A stretch of 6,037 nucleotides of DNA from positions 1 through 6,037 of the forward strand of contig JAUXFZ010000169.1 of the NCBI GenBank assembly GCA_030622585.1, written 5' to 3'. Every line of letters begins with the position of its first letter. Position 1 is the stretch's first letter. Positions 1 to 6,037 of this stretch are shown one piece after another. The translations under genes were made by a program, and so were the position numbers. The notes beneath the pieces are model-generated. The model was not told where the DNA came from, made no database searches, and saw only the letters and a list, made by a program, of their open reading frames with translations. The DNA comes from Myxococcales bacterium (lineage in GTDB: Bacteria; Myxococcota_A; Polyangia; Polyangiales; Houyiibacteriaceae).

Positions 1-1
1 C

Positions 2-913
2 GTTGACGGCCTGATCATCGACTGGAACGTCGAAGAAGGCCAGCAATTTAGGAAGCGGCAGATCCTTGCGCGAATCGATCCGCGTGACTATCAGGCTCAG
101 GCCGAGGCGGCGCGTGCGCGCCTTCGACTCGCGGACGCGGAGTACCGGCGCGAGAGCAAGCTGTTTGCATCCGGCTCGGGCACGCAGCGGGATCTCGACG
201 TGGCGACGCGGTCACGTGACGTGAGCCGGGCGGAGCTGCGCATCCAGCAGAAGGCTTTGGAAGACACGAAGCTGCGGGCGACTTTCGACGGCGTCATTGC
301 GCGCAAGCTCGTGACCGATTTCCGGAACGTTGCCGCGCGTGAGCCCGTGCTGCTTTTGCAGGATGAGTCCATGATGGAGGTGGTCGTCGACGTGCCGGAA
401 CGGGACTTGGCTGGCGAAAGGCCTGGAAGAGCCGGTGAGCTCAACCTCGCGCAGTGGAATGCGAAGGCCAAGCCGATGGTCGAGCTCTCCTCCATCCCGG
501 GGCGGCAGTTCCCAGTCAAGCTCTCGGAGCTTGCCACCGCGGCAGACCCGAACACCCGCACTTTTCGAGCGACTTTCACCATGGAGAAACCCAAGGGGGT
601 CGGCGTGCTCTCTGGGATGACCGCGAAGCTGGTCCTCACCGGCTTGCTCACCACGGCGCCGGATGACTTCCTGGTGCCTGCCGCAGCCGTAGTCGCTGAT
701 TCCCAAGACGAGCCGTTCGTCTGGCTGGTCGACGAGGAGTCGATGAGCGTGTCGAAGCGGTCCGTGACGGTCGGTAAGATCACCGGAGGCGATCGCATCG
801 TCGTCAGTGAAGGCCTCGAGGGCGGCGAGGCCATAGCCATGACGGGTGTGCACTTGCTGACCGAGGGGCGCATCGTTACCGAGATGGAGAAATCGGACGA
901 GACCCGGCAATGA
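2..913 (+). CDS. RND efflux periplasmic adaptor (membrane fusion protein), 5' partial
   Basis: This is the periplasmic adaptor that links an RND permease to an outer-membrane TolC-type channel. The frame is open from base 2, so the start, signal peptide and first strands lie outside the window; 303 residues remain. Residues 1-26 (VDGLIIDWNVEEGQ...) are the first half of the lipoyl/barrel-sandwich domain. Residues about 29-90 form an Arg/Ala/Glu-rich helical hairpin, and LRATFDGVI at 91-99 is the returning lipoyl half. A beta-barrel follows from about 125 (VDVPERDL), with a membrane-proximal domain at the C-terminus. The hairpin tip matches the R-x3-L-x6-S spacing known from AcrA-type adaptors for docking on TolC, as R50, L54 and T61, with Thr in place of Ser. 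A GTG at 200 lies inside the hairpin and is not the start. The TGA overlaps the permease ATG, so the two are almost certainly co-transcribed and translationally coupled. The substrate cannot be told from the sequence. Confidence 0.95.
   Translation, partial: VDGLIIDWNVEEGQQFRKRQILARIDPRDYQAQAEAARARLRLADAEYRRESKLFASGSGTQRDLDVATRSRDVSRAELRIQQKALEDTKLRATFDGVIARKLVTDFRNVAAREPVLLLQDESMMEVVVDVPERDLAGERPGRAGELNLAQWNAKAKPMVELSSIPGRQFPVKLSELATAADPNTRTFRATFTMEKPKGVGVLSGMTAKLVLTGLLTTAPDDFLVPAAAVVADSQDEPFVWLVDEESMSVSKRSVTVGKITGGDRIVVSEGLEGGEAIAMTGVHLLTEGRIVTEMEKSDETRQ
895..902 (+). promoter_or_regulatory. Weak Shine-Dalgarno-like site for the permease gene
   Basis: GGACGAGA lies seven bases before the ATG at 910, inside the end of the adaptor gene. 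It is an imperfect match to AGGAGG. With the ATGA stop/start overlap it supports 910 as the permease start and coupling of the two genes. Confidence 0.4.
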
Positions 914-3900
914 ATCTCACCGACTTTGCGCTTCGAAACAGAACGCTGATCATCGTCCTCACTGTGGTGACGGTTTACGCCGGGATGAAATCGTTCAACG
1001 CCTTGCCCCGGCTCGAAGATCCCGAGTTCACCATCAAGGAAGCGCTCGTCATCACGCAGTATCCCGGCGCGACCGCGTATGAAGTCGAGGAAGAGGTGAG
1101 CGACGAGCTCGAGCTCGCCATCCAGAAGCTCGGCAAGATCAAGAGGATCGAATCGCGCAATCTCCCTGGAATGTCGACGATCACGGTGGAGATGCGGTCG
1201 ACCGTGGACAGCGCGGAGCTACCGCAGATTTGGGACGAGCTCCGGCGCAAAGTCGGCGACGCGCAGGCGAACCTACCTCCCGGCGCAGGCCCCTCGTTGG
1301 TCAACGACGATTATTCCGATGTCTACGGTGTGTTCTTGGCGCTCCACGGAGACGAGTACAGCTACCGCGAGCTCTACGACTTCGCCAAACTCCTTCGCCG
1401 CGAGCTGGTGCTCGTGAAAGGCGTCGCGAAGATCGAGCTCTTCGGGGTGTTGCCTGAAGTCGTCTACATCGAGTTCGATCGTGAACGCGTATCTCAAATC
1501 GGAATTTCGAGCGACGATATCGGCAAGCAGTTGGTCGCCGAGGGCGTGGTCGTCGATGCGGGTCGTGTCAACGTAGGCACCGAGTACATCAAGCTTCAGC
1601 CTGATTCCCTGATCCATACGTCGGAGGAGCTCGGGGACATCCTCATCAGCAAGGGCGACCAGTCGCAGGTCCGCTTGCGTGACATCGCCGAAATCAAGCG
1701 CGGCTATCAGGATCCCGCAACGAACAAGCTCCACTTCGACGGTCACCGCGCCATTGGCATCGGGGTGTCGACCGAGAAGGGCGGAAACGTCGTTAGCATG
1801 GGCGAGGGGATCAAGGCCCGGCTGGCGGAGCTCGAGGGGGAGACGCCTCTCGGCATGGAGCTTGGCGTCATCTACATGCAGTCCGACATGGTCACGACGG
1901 CGATCGATGCGTTCATCATCAATCTGATCGAAGCCATCCTCATCGTGATCGTGGTTCTGTTGCTGTTCATGGGGCTTCGAAGCGGCTTGATCATTGGCTT
2001 CGTGCTCGTGCTGACGATTTGCGGAACGTTCATTTTCATGGGGCCCGCGGGGGTCGCTCTCGAGCGCATCTCGCTCGGCGCGCTGATCATCGCGCTTGGC
2101 ATGCTGGTGGATAACGCGATCGTGATCATCGATGGCATGTTAGTGCGAATCAACGGTGGAATGGATGCCGAGGAGGCAGCTCGAGAGGTCACCAGCCAGA
2201 CATCGACGCCACTGCTGGGAGCCACGGTGGTCGCCATTATCGCCTTTGCCGCGATTGGCCTGTCGCCCGACAGCACGGGAGAGTTCTGCCGATCGCTCTT
2301 CACCGTGATCGGGATTTCGCTTTCGCTCAGTTGGGTGACGGCGATGACGATCACGCCTTTGCTTGGCATTTGGTTCCTCAAGCCCCCGACGCCGAGCGAG
2401 GCGAAAGAAGAGAAGGACCCCTACGACAGCGCGTTCTATAGAGGGTACAAGGGGCTCCTCGCCGTTTGCATTCGATTCCGTTGGGTCACGGTTGCGGTCG
2501 TATTGTTCGTCTTCGCGGTTTCGCTTTACGGCTTCCAGTTCACAGGCAAGACGTTCTTCCCCGCTTCCACCACGCCCAAGTTCCGCGTGGACGTGTTCTG
2601 GCCGCTCGGCACCAGCATCGACGAGACCGAAAAGCGGGTGGCGGTCTTGGAGCAAGGCCTCGCCGAGCTCGAAGGCGTCACGCACGTCGCGTCCTCCATC
2701 GGTCAAGGGCCGCTTCGTTTCATCTTGACGTTCACGCCTGAGAAGAGCCACAGCGGCTTCGCTCAGTTTCTCGTAGACATCGAGGACTACAACACCCTCG
2801 CCCGCGATATCGAGAGGGCTGAGAAGTATGTTGCCGGGGTGGCTCCGGATGCGATTGCGTTCGGCAGGACTTTCGACCTAGGACCCAGCAAGCCCGGCAA
2901 GATCGAGGCTCGGATCGTCGGCCCGGACCCCAACGTGCTCCGCGACCTCGAGCAACAGGCATTGGCGATTTGCAACGCGACCTACGACTCCAAGGGTTGC
3001 CGCAGCCGATGGTTTGAACGGGTCAAGGTGGTTCGTCCGCGACTTTCCGAAGAGCAGGCGGATGCCCACGGCATCACCACTCGGATGGTCGCAGAGGCGA
3101 TGCAAGCGGGGTTCGAGGGCAAGCCGGCCGGCGTGTACCGAGAGCAAGATGAGGTGATCCCCGTGCTGTTCCGGGCGCCCCCGCCCGAGCGACTGACCGT
3201 CGACAGCTTGCGACAGATTCCAATCTGGAGCCCGGTTGCCCAGGGTTACATCCCGCTTGCCAACGTGGTGACGGGTCTCGACACGACCTGGACGGACCAG
3301 GTCGTCGAGCGGCGCCAGCGCAAGCGCACGCTCACTGTCGTGACCGACCCGGACCATGGGTCGGCCCCGGCGCTTCTCGATCGACTACGGCCTCAGATCG
3401 AGGGGATGCCTTTTCCACCCGGTTACTACGTCGAATGGGGGGGCGAGTACGAAAGCACCGTCGACGCGCAGACTGCGTTGGCTGACCCGATCCCGATCTT
3501 CGTGGGGATCATGGTGTTGATCGTCATTGCGCTGTTCAACGCCATCCGTCAGCCGTTGGTCATTTGGCTCACCGTGCCGCTGGCCCTCATCGGCGTGACC
3601 GCCGGGCTGCTGCTCACCGACCAGCCTTTTGGTTTCATGGCATTGCTGGGCTTCCTCAGCTTGTCGGGGATGCTGATCAAGAACGCCATCGTGCTCGTCG
3701 ACGAAATAGACTTGCAACGCAGCGAAGGAAAGTCGACGTACGACGCGATTCTCGAAAGCGGTTCGAGTCGGTTGCGCCCCGTGTCGATGGCCGCGGCGAC
3801 GACGATCCTCGGGATGATCCCGCTGTTCACGGACGCGTTTTACATCGCTATGGCCGTCACGATCGTCGGTGGCCTAGCGGTCGCCACTGTGCTCACCATG

Positions 3901-3966
3901 GTGGTCGTGCCCGTGCTCTACGCGATCTTCTTCAAGGCGCATAAGGACGAGCCGGCTCCAGCTTAG
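910..3966 (+). CDS. RND-family efflux permease (AcrB/HAE1-like inner-membrane pump)
   Basis: This is a proton-driven inner-membrane antiporter of a tripartite efflux pump. At 1018 residues it is complete and of usual length for the family. TM1 is at about 12-29, followed by a large periplasmic loop. TM2-TM6 lie at about 335-489 (TM2 335-355, TM3 358-378, TM4 388-409). TM7 is at about 525-542, followed by the second periplasmic loop, and TM8-TM12 lie at about 861-1008. This is the duplicated 6+6 RND plan. TM4 carries LVDNAIVIID with D401 and N402, where AcrB has the Asp pair D407/D408. TM10 carries GMLIKNAIVLVDE with K924, equivalent to AcrB K940. The proton-relay core is therefore present, with the second acid replaced by Asn, a D-N form that I believe recurs in other RND subgroups. 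The N-terminal stretch LPRLEDPEFTIKEA is typical of HAE1-like pumps. The ATG overlaps the adaptor TGA. The TAG overlaps the TAA of the convergent channel gene by four bases. A drug or solvent role is likely, but the substrate is unknown. Confidence 0.96.
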   Translation: MNLTDFALRNRTLIIVLTVVTVYAGMKSFNALPRLEDPEFTIKEALVITQYPGATAYEVEEEVSDELELAIQKLGKIKRIESRNLPGMSTITVEMRSTVDSAELPQIWDELRRKVGDAQANLPPGAGPSLVNDDYSDVYGVFLALHGDEYSYRELYDFAKLLRRELVLVKGVAKIELFGVLPEVVYIEFDRERVSQIGISSDDIGKQLVAEGVVVDAGRVNVGTEYIKLQPDSLIHTSEELGDILISKGDQSQVRLRDIAEIKRGYQDPATNKLHFDGHRAIGIGVSTEKGGNVVSMGEGIKARLAELEGETPLGMELGVIYMQSDMVTTAIDAFIINLIEAILIVIVVLLLFMGLRSGLIIGFVLVLTICGTFIFMGPAGVALERISLGALIIALGMLVDNAIVIIDGMLVRINGGMDAEEAAREVTSQTSTPLLGATVVAIIAFAAIGLSPDSTGEFCRSLFTVIGISLSLSWVTAMTITPLLGIWFLKPPTPSEAKEEKDPYDSAFYRGYKGLLAVCIRFRWVTVAVVLFVFAVSLYGFQFTGKTFFPASTTPKFRVDVFWPLGTSIDETEKRVAVLEQGLAELEGVTHVASSIGQGPLRFILTFTPEKSHSGFAQFLVDIEDYNTLARDIERAEKYVAGVAPDAIAFGRTFDLGPSKPGKIEARIVGPDPNVLRDLEQQALAICNATYDSKGCRSRWFERVKVVRPRLSEEQADAHGITTRMVAEAMQAGFEGKPAGVYREQDEVIPVLFRAPPPERLTVDSLRQIPIWSPVAQGYIPLANVVTGLDTTWTDQVVERRQRKRTLTVVTDPDHGSAPALLDRLRPQIEGMPFPPGYYVEWGGEYESTVDAQTALADPIPIFVGIMVLIVIALFNAIRQPLVIWLTVPLALIGVTAGLLLTDQPFGFMALLGFLSLSGMLIKNAIVLVDEIDLQRSEGKSTYDAILESGSSRLRPVSMAAATTILGMIPLFTDAFYIAMAVTIVGGLAVATVLTMVVVPVLYAIFFKAHKDEPAPA

Positions 3967-4011
3967 TCGTCTTCCTTTTGGCTCCTGACGAGGTGGAGGC
4001 CGACGAGCCGG
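3952..4011. other. Imperfect inverted repeat at the convergent gene ends
   Basis: The ends of the permease and channel genes have no spacer. An imperfect hairpin spans the junction: CGGCTCCA (3953-3960) can pair with TGGAGgCCG (3994-4002, one bulged G), and inside it TCGTC (3967-3971) can pair with GACGA (3987-3991). An alternative pairing joins CCGGCTC (3952-3958) to GAGCCGG (4005-4011). No T-tract follows on either strand, so this is not a canonical intrinsic terminator. It may only be chance in GC-rich coding DNA. Confidence 0.15.
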
Positions 4012-4646
4012 GCGATCATCACGGCTAGGTAGAGCTGGCCGAACACTCCTTCGAGCACCGCGAGCGGTCGCGCGACGCCCGATACCGGCACGATGTCGCC
4101 ATAGCCCATCGTGGTGATGGACACGAGGCTGAAGTACATCATCGCGCTTCCAAGCTCCGTTCGGTGATCGGTGGCGTTGTCGGGGATGCCAGAGAACGAG
4201 CCAGGGTGCCGCAGTTCCACGATCTCGAAAACCAACGTGAAGGCGACGGCCACCAGCAGGTAGGCTACGATAGCACCCAGGATCGTATCAATGGTCACGT
4301 CGCGACGTTGAAACAGATTGCCAATGATGATCGAGACGGCATAGACGAGCCACGCCACCGTGATGGATAGCGCGCCGACATCGAGATACCCCACACCGGA
4401 TAGGTGTTCTCCCCAGCGAACGGCGAGCGTCACGACCGTCAGCACCAAGAACGGCCATCGGTGTCTACCCGCCCCCACCGAGTGGACACCCGCCAACAGA
4501 ATCGCGTCAAACACCAGCTCGATCAGGGTTCCCGTACCCTGGGTCGCGATCGATGGGCTCACCGCGATCAAGAACAGGAGAAACACGAGGAGGGCTGCGT
4601 TTTTCGGGACGTTTCGAATCCGATGAAGCATGGGCAGGTCGCGCAA
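3963..4646 (-). CDS. Six-TM potassium channel family protein (Ion_trans_2 pore)
   Basis: This is a membrane ion channel predicted to conduct K+. It has 227 residues. Hydrophobic segments lie at about 16-33, 41-58, 64-82, 89-112, 120-144 and 192-219, with a re-entrant pore loop at 165-190. The pore contains the signature filter TTMGYGD at residues 178-184 (bases 4095-4115). The fourth segment has no regularly spaced Arg/Lys, so it does not look voltage-sensing. There is no RCK/TrkA-N or cyclic-nucleotide domain; the chain ends about eight residues after the last helix (RSQKEDD). The S5-to-pore linker (145-165) is rather long and polar. The first start is TTG at 4646; the ATG at 4631 (residue 6) is a good alternative, and neither has a clear ribosome-binding site. 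The gene sits 24 bases after the RibD_C-like gene in the same frame, with only a TAG between them. Its stop overlaps the convergent permease stop. Identification as a K+ channel is firm; gating and physiological role are unknown. Confidence 0.9.
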   Translation of the reverse strand: MRDLPMLHRIRNVPKNAALLVFLLFLIAVSPSIATQGTGTLIELVFDAILLAGVHSVGAGRHRWPFLVLTVVTLAVRWGEHLSGVGYLDVGALSITVAWLVYAVSIIIGNLFQRRDVTIDTILGAIVAYLLVAVAFTLVFEIVELRHPGSFSGIPDNATDHRTELGSAMMYFSLVSITTMGYGDIVPVSGVARPLAVLEGVFGQLYLAVMIARLVGLHLVRSQKEDD

Positions 4647-4670
4647 GACTACATCAGTTTGGGCAAACCG

Positions 4671-5498
4671 CTAGCGACGCAGGCGGTGGAAGCTCCAGTG
4701 CTGGCCGTTCTCTCGGTGGGTGGCAGAGGTTTCGCTGCGGAACATGCGACGCGCCTCGGAAAGCTTTACCAGAGGCGCCCCCTGAGCGCGTTCATCGAGC
4801 GCGGGCTCGAGGTACACCGACGCCAATAGTTCCCTGACGACCATCGGGCTTTCGTACAGTGTGCGGGCGGTCGACGCGCCGGCTTCGATCGCGACGCATT
4901 CGCACTCGCGTGCGACCTGCAGATGCCGTATCGCGCGCCGAATGTCGGGGGCCGCGTCCGAGACGACCGGGCAGGGGGCCGCCGCCAGTCTACGCGTTGC
5001 GGCGCGATCGGTCGTGAAGATGACCGGCCTCACCCATCCGTGAAAGACAGGGTGGCCGAAATCGAGGTCGCGGCCGCTCGTTAGGATCAGTAGCCACGGG
5101 GGATCGCAGAGGCCCCAGTGGCGCTCCCGCCAGTCGACCAAGGCGTCCCCCCAGCGGGGGTCGGCGCGGAGGTCGTATGTGAGGTTGGGTTCTTCGCGCA
5201 AGATCTTCCCCGTGATGACGATCCCGTCCGCCCGAGCCCGCCCCATGTGAAGGGCGAGGAAATCCAGCTCGCTCTTCGGGCTGTACTCGTTGATCCGAAT
5301 CGACGTGACCGGCTCGTCCTCGGCGGCCCTCCAGACCGCTGTGCTGTGTGAAACCGCCGGTCTCGTGTCGAGCGGGCTGCCAAACAAGGCGCGCGCGGCG
5401 CGATCGACGCTTGCGGCGTCGCTGAGCTCGACGAGGGAGGCGGCCATCCGGCGATGGAAAGGCGGATTCGCAATCAAGTCAACCGGCTTTGGGCCCAA
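4671..5498 (-). CDS. RibD C-terminal domain-like (dihydrofolate reductase-fold) protein
   Basis: This is a soluble protein of up to 275 residues that resembles the pyrimidine-reductase half of RibD and stand-alone DHFR-fold proteins, which usually bind NADPH. The match rests on SELDFLALHMGRARADGIVITG (76-97) followed by KILREEPNLT (98-107), aligning with the family's RA-x-ADAILVGAGT-x-R-x-DNP-x-L block. It also rests on VAIEAGASTARTLYES (202-217) plus RELLASVYLEPAL (222-234), aligning with the VEGG...L...DEL...APVLLG block, and on a C-terminal WSFHRLRR. The usual SLDGKI-type loop is not recognisable (SIRINEYSP, 66-74) and the GG is EAG, so classical riboflavin-pathway activity is doubtful. 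No deaminase domain is present. The first start is TTG at 5498; the ATG at 5447 (residue 18) is equally plausible and leaves the domain intact. Neither has a strong ribosome-binding site. It is first in a probable operon with the K+ channel. Catalysis and substrate are unknown. Confidence 0.75.
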   Translation of the reverse strand: MGPKPVDLIANPPFHRRMAASLVELSDAASVDRAARALFGSPLDTRPAVSHSTAVWRAAEDEPVTSIRINEYSPKSELDFLALHMGRARADGIVITGKILREEPNLTYDLRADPRWGDALVDWRERHWGLCDPPWLLILTSGRDLDFGHPVFHGWVRPVIFTTDRAATRRLAAAPCPVVSDAAPDIRRAIRHLQVARECECVAIEAGASTARTLYESPMVVRELLASVYLEPALDERAQGAPLVKLSEARRMFRSETSATHRENGQHWSFHRLRR

Positions 5499-5499
5499 A
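5488..5499. repeat. Perfect 12-bp palindrome in the divergent control region
   Basis: TTTGGGCCCAAA is a perfect inverted repeat with no spacer. It overlaps the TTG start candidate (5496-5498) of the minus-strand gene and lies 38-49 bases before the ATG of the plus-strand lipoprotein gene. If the minus-strand gene starts at its ATG (5447), the palindrome is wholly non-coding and sits where a shared operator could act on both genes. Operator function is inference. Confidence 0.35.
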
Positions 5500-5521
5500 A
5501 CTCGCCCCGGCGATCCGTGGC

Positions 5522-5530
5522 TGTTAATCT
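5522..5530 (+). promoter_or_regulatory. Extended -10 element for the lipoprotein gene, leaderless placement
   Basis: TGTTAATCT fits the extended -10 form TGnTAnnnT, with TAATCT as the hexamer (T1, A2 and T6 match). Counting seven bases from the hexamer end puts the expected transcription start at about 5537, the A of the ATG. No Shine-Dalgarno sequence precedes the ATG (CGCCCG), which fits leaderless translation. No convincing -35 was seen about 17 bases upstream. Confidence 0.35.
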
Positions 5531-5536
5531 CGCCCG

Positions 5537-6037
5537 ATGGGGCGTTGGCTTTTGATCATGGTGGCATTCGGGGTTGGTTGCGCTGGCCGGCAGACCCCTG
5601 AAGGGCAACAAGAGGTGGTCGTCAGTCCGATTCCGATCCCGCAGCCCGTGTATCCACGCGCAGAGTTGAGCACCGATCTACAAGAGCTCTGGAATCGCGT
5701 GGAAGAAGCGGTCGCGGTTCGTCCGCCCCAGCCGCCGGACGGCGACACGGCGGAAGTGATCGAAAGTTGGGCCGAGGGAGCATTCCGCGACTGGCTCGTC
5801 CAGCGCGCAGCGGCGACAGACCGGGCGCTCGCAGCTACGCACGCGCTCCGCACCCATCCCCTGTTCGAACGGGGCATCGGCACCGCTCTCTTTGGTTACA
5901 TGTACGAGGATCTCGCAAGCAGCATTCGCGGCGCTCCGGTCCCAGAGCACATTGCCGAAGACAAAGAGCTTCTCGAAATCTACACCGGCGCCCTCACCGA
6001 GCACCTCACTCCGTTCGCGGAGCTCTCCGCTCGCGCC
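5537..6037 (+). CDS. Putative lipoprotein, 3' partial, myxobacterial-type helical tail
   Basis: A frame opens at ATG 5537 and runs off the window end after 167 residues with no stop. An in-frame TAA at 5525-5527 rules out earlier starts; the next ATG is residue 8. Residues 1-14 (MGRWLLIMVAFGVG) are a short hydrophobic signal followed by C15, consistent with lipidation. The lipobox GVGC is weak because position -3 is Gly, not Leu. A polar, Pro-rich linker (about 20-40, SPIPIPQPVYP) follows, then an acidic helical region. Residues about 109-167 (LFERGIGTALFGYMYEDLASSIRGAPVPEHI..., EIYTGALTEHLTPFAELSARA) resemble the module I recall at the end of TPR-type lipoproteins of Myxococcota, such as GltE/AglT-like proteins: a Gly-rich helix, a YEDLA helix, a PVP turn, then a helix with TPF. 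That resemblance is from memory. The gene is divergent from the RibD_C-like gene, and its function is unknown. The C-terminus is missing. Confidence 0.75.
   Translation, partial: MGRWLLIMVAFGVGCAGRQTPEGQQEVVVSPIPIPQPVYPRAELSTDLQELWNRVEEAVAVRPPQPPDGDTAEVIESWAEGAFRDWLVQRAAATDRALAATHALRTHPLFERGIGTALFGYMYEDLASSIRGAPVPEHIAEDKELLEIYTGALTEHLTPFAELSARA

Noticed and set aside
200..913. GTG at 200 as the start of a short adaptor protein
   Set aside because: The frame is open back to base 2 and encodes the lipoyl half-domain and hairpin upstream, so this codon is an internal Val.
1273..2751. Long minus-strand open frames opposite the permease gene (1273-1746, 1872-2381, 2140-2751)
   Set aside because: They lie wholly antisense to a clearly conserved RND protein. 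Their translations are low-complexity and rich in Arg, Ser, His or Met, as expected from GC-rich shadow frames.
4404..4829. Plus-strand frame across the channel/RibD_C-like junction
   Set aside because: It is antisense to the channel pore protein and the RibD_C-like C-terminus, and its Arg/Gln/His-rich product has no recognisable motif.
5524..6004. Minus-strand frames opposite the lipoprotein gene (5524-5883, 5678-6004)
   Set aside because: The plus-strand frame has a signal sequence, a Cys, a fixed start and a recognisable helical tail. The reverse frames show none of these.
1..6037. Search for tRNA/rRNA, CRISPR repeats, insertion sequence ends or phage genes
   Set aside because: No cloverleaf, repeated spacer units, transposase motifs or long terminal repeats were seen by eye; the window is almost fully occupied by five genes.

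Overview
The window looks like ordinary chromosomal DNA from a GC-rich Gram-negative bacterium. A tripartite efflux pump and a lipoprotein both need an outer membrane. The tail of the last gene product resembles the end module of TPR-type lipoproteins that I associate with Myxococcota, so a myxobacterium-like organism is my best guess. That taxonomic call is an inference from gene style and has not been searched.

Layout, left to right. (1) Positions 2-3966, + strand: the 3' end of an RND periplasmic adaptor gene, then a complete RND inner-membrane permease gene whose ATG overlaps the adaptor's TGA (ATGA). Together they form two of the three parts of an RND efflux pump; no outer-membrane channel gene is inside the window. 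(2) Positions 3963-5498, - strand: a probable two-gene operon transcribed towards the pump. It encodes a stand-alone RibD C-terminal-domain-like (dihydrofolate-reductase-fold) protein, then, 24 bases later and in the same reading frame, a six-TM potassium-channel-type protein with a textbook TTMGYGD selectivity filter. The channel gene and the permease gene converge and their stop codons overlap (TTAG). (3) Positions 5537-6037, + strand: the start of a divergent gene for a putative lipoprotein, cut off by the window end. Its ATG is fixed by an in-frame TAA 9 bases upstream. The preceding bases look like an extended -10 element placed for a leaderless transcript.

The pump genes are conventional. 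The most interesting part is the minus-strand pair. A nucleotide-binding-fold protein with altered family motifs is encoded directly upstream of, and in frame with, a K+ channel that has no cytoplasmic regulatory domain of its own, with only one amber codon and eight sense codons between them. This could be a redox- or ligand-coupled channel unit, but that function is speculative. The divergent region beside it holds a perfect 12-bp palindrome that overlaps the upstream TTG start candidate.

No tRNA, rRNA, CRISPR array, insertion sequence or long repeat was seen, and no gene-free stretch exceeds 300 bases.
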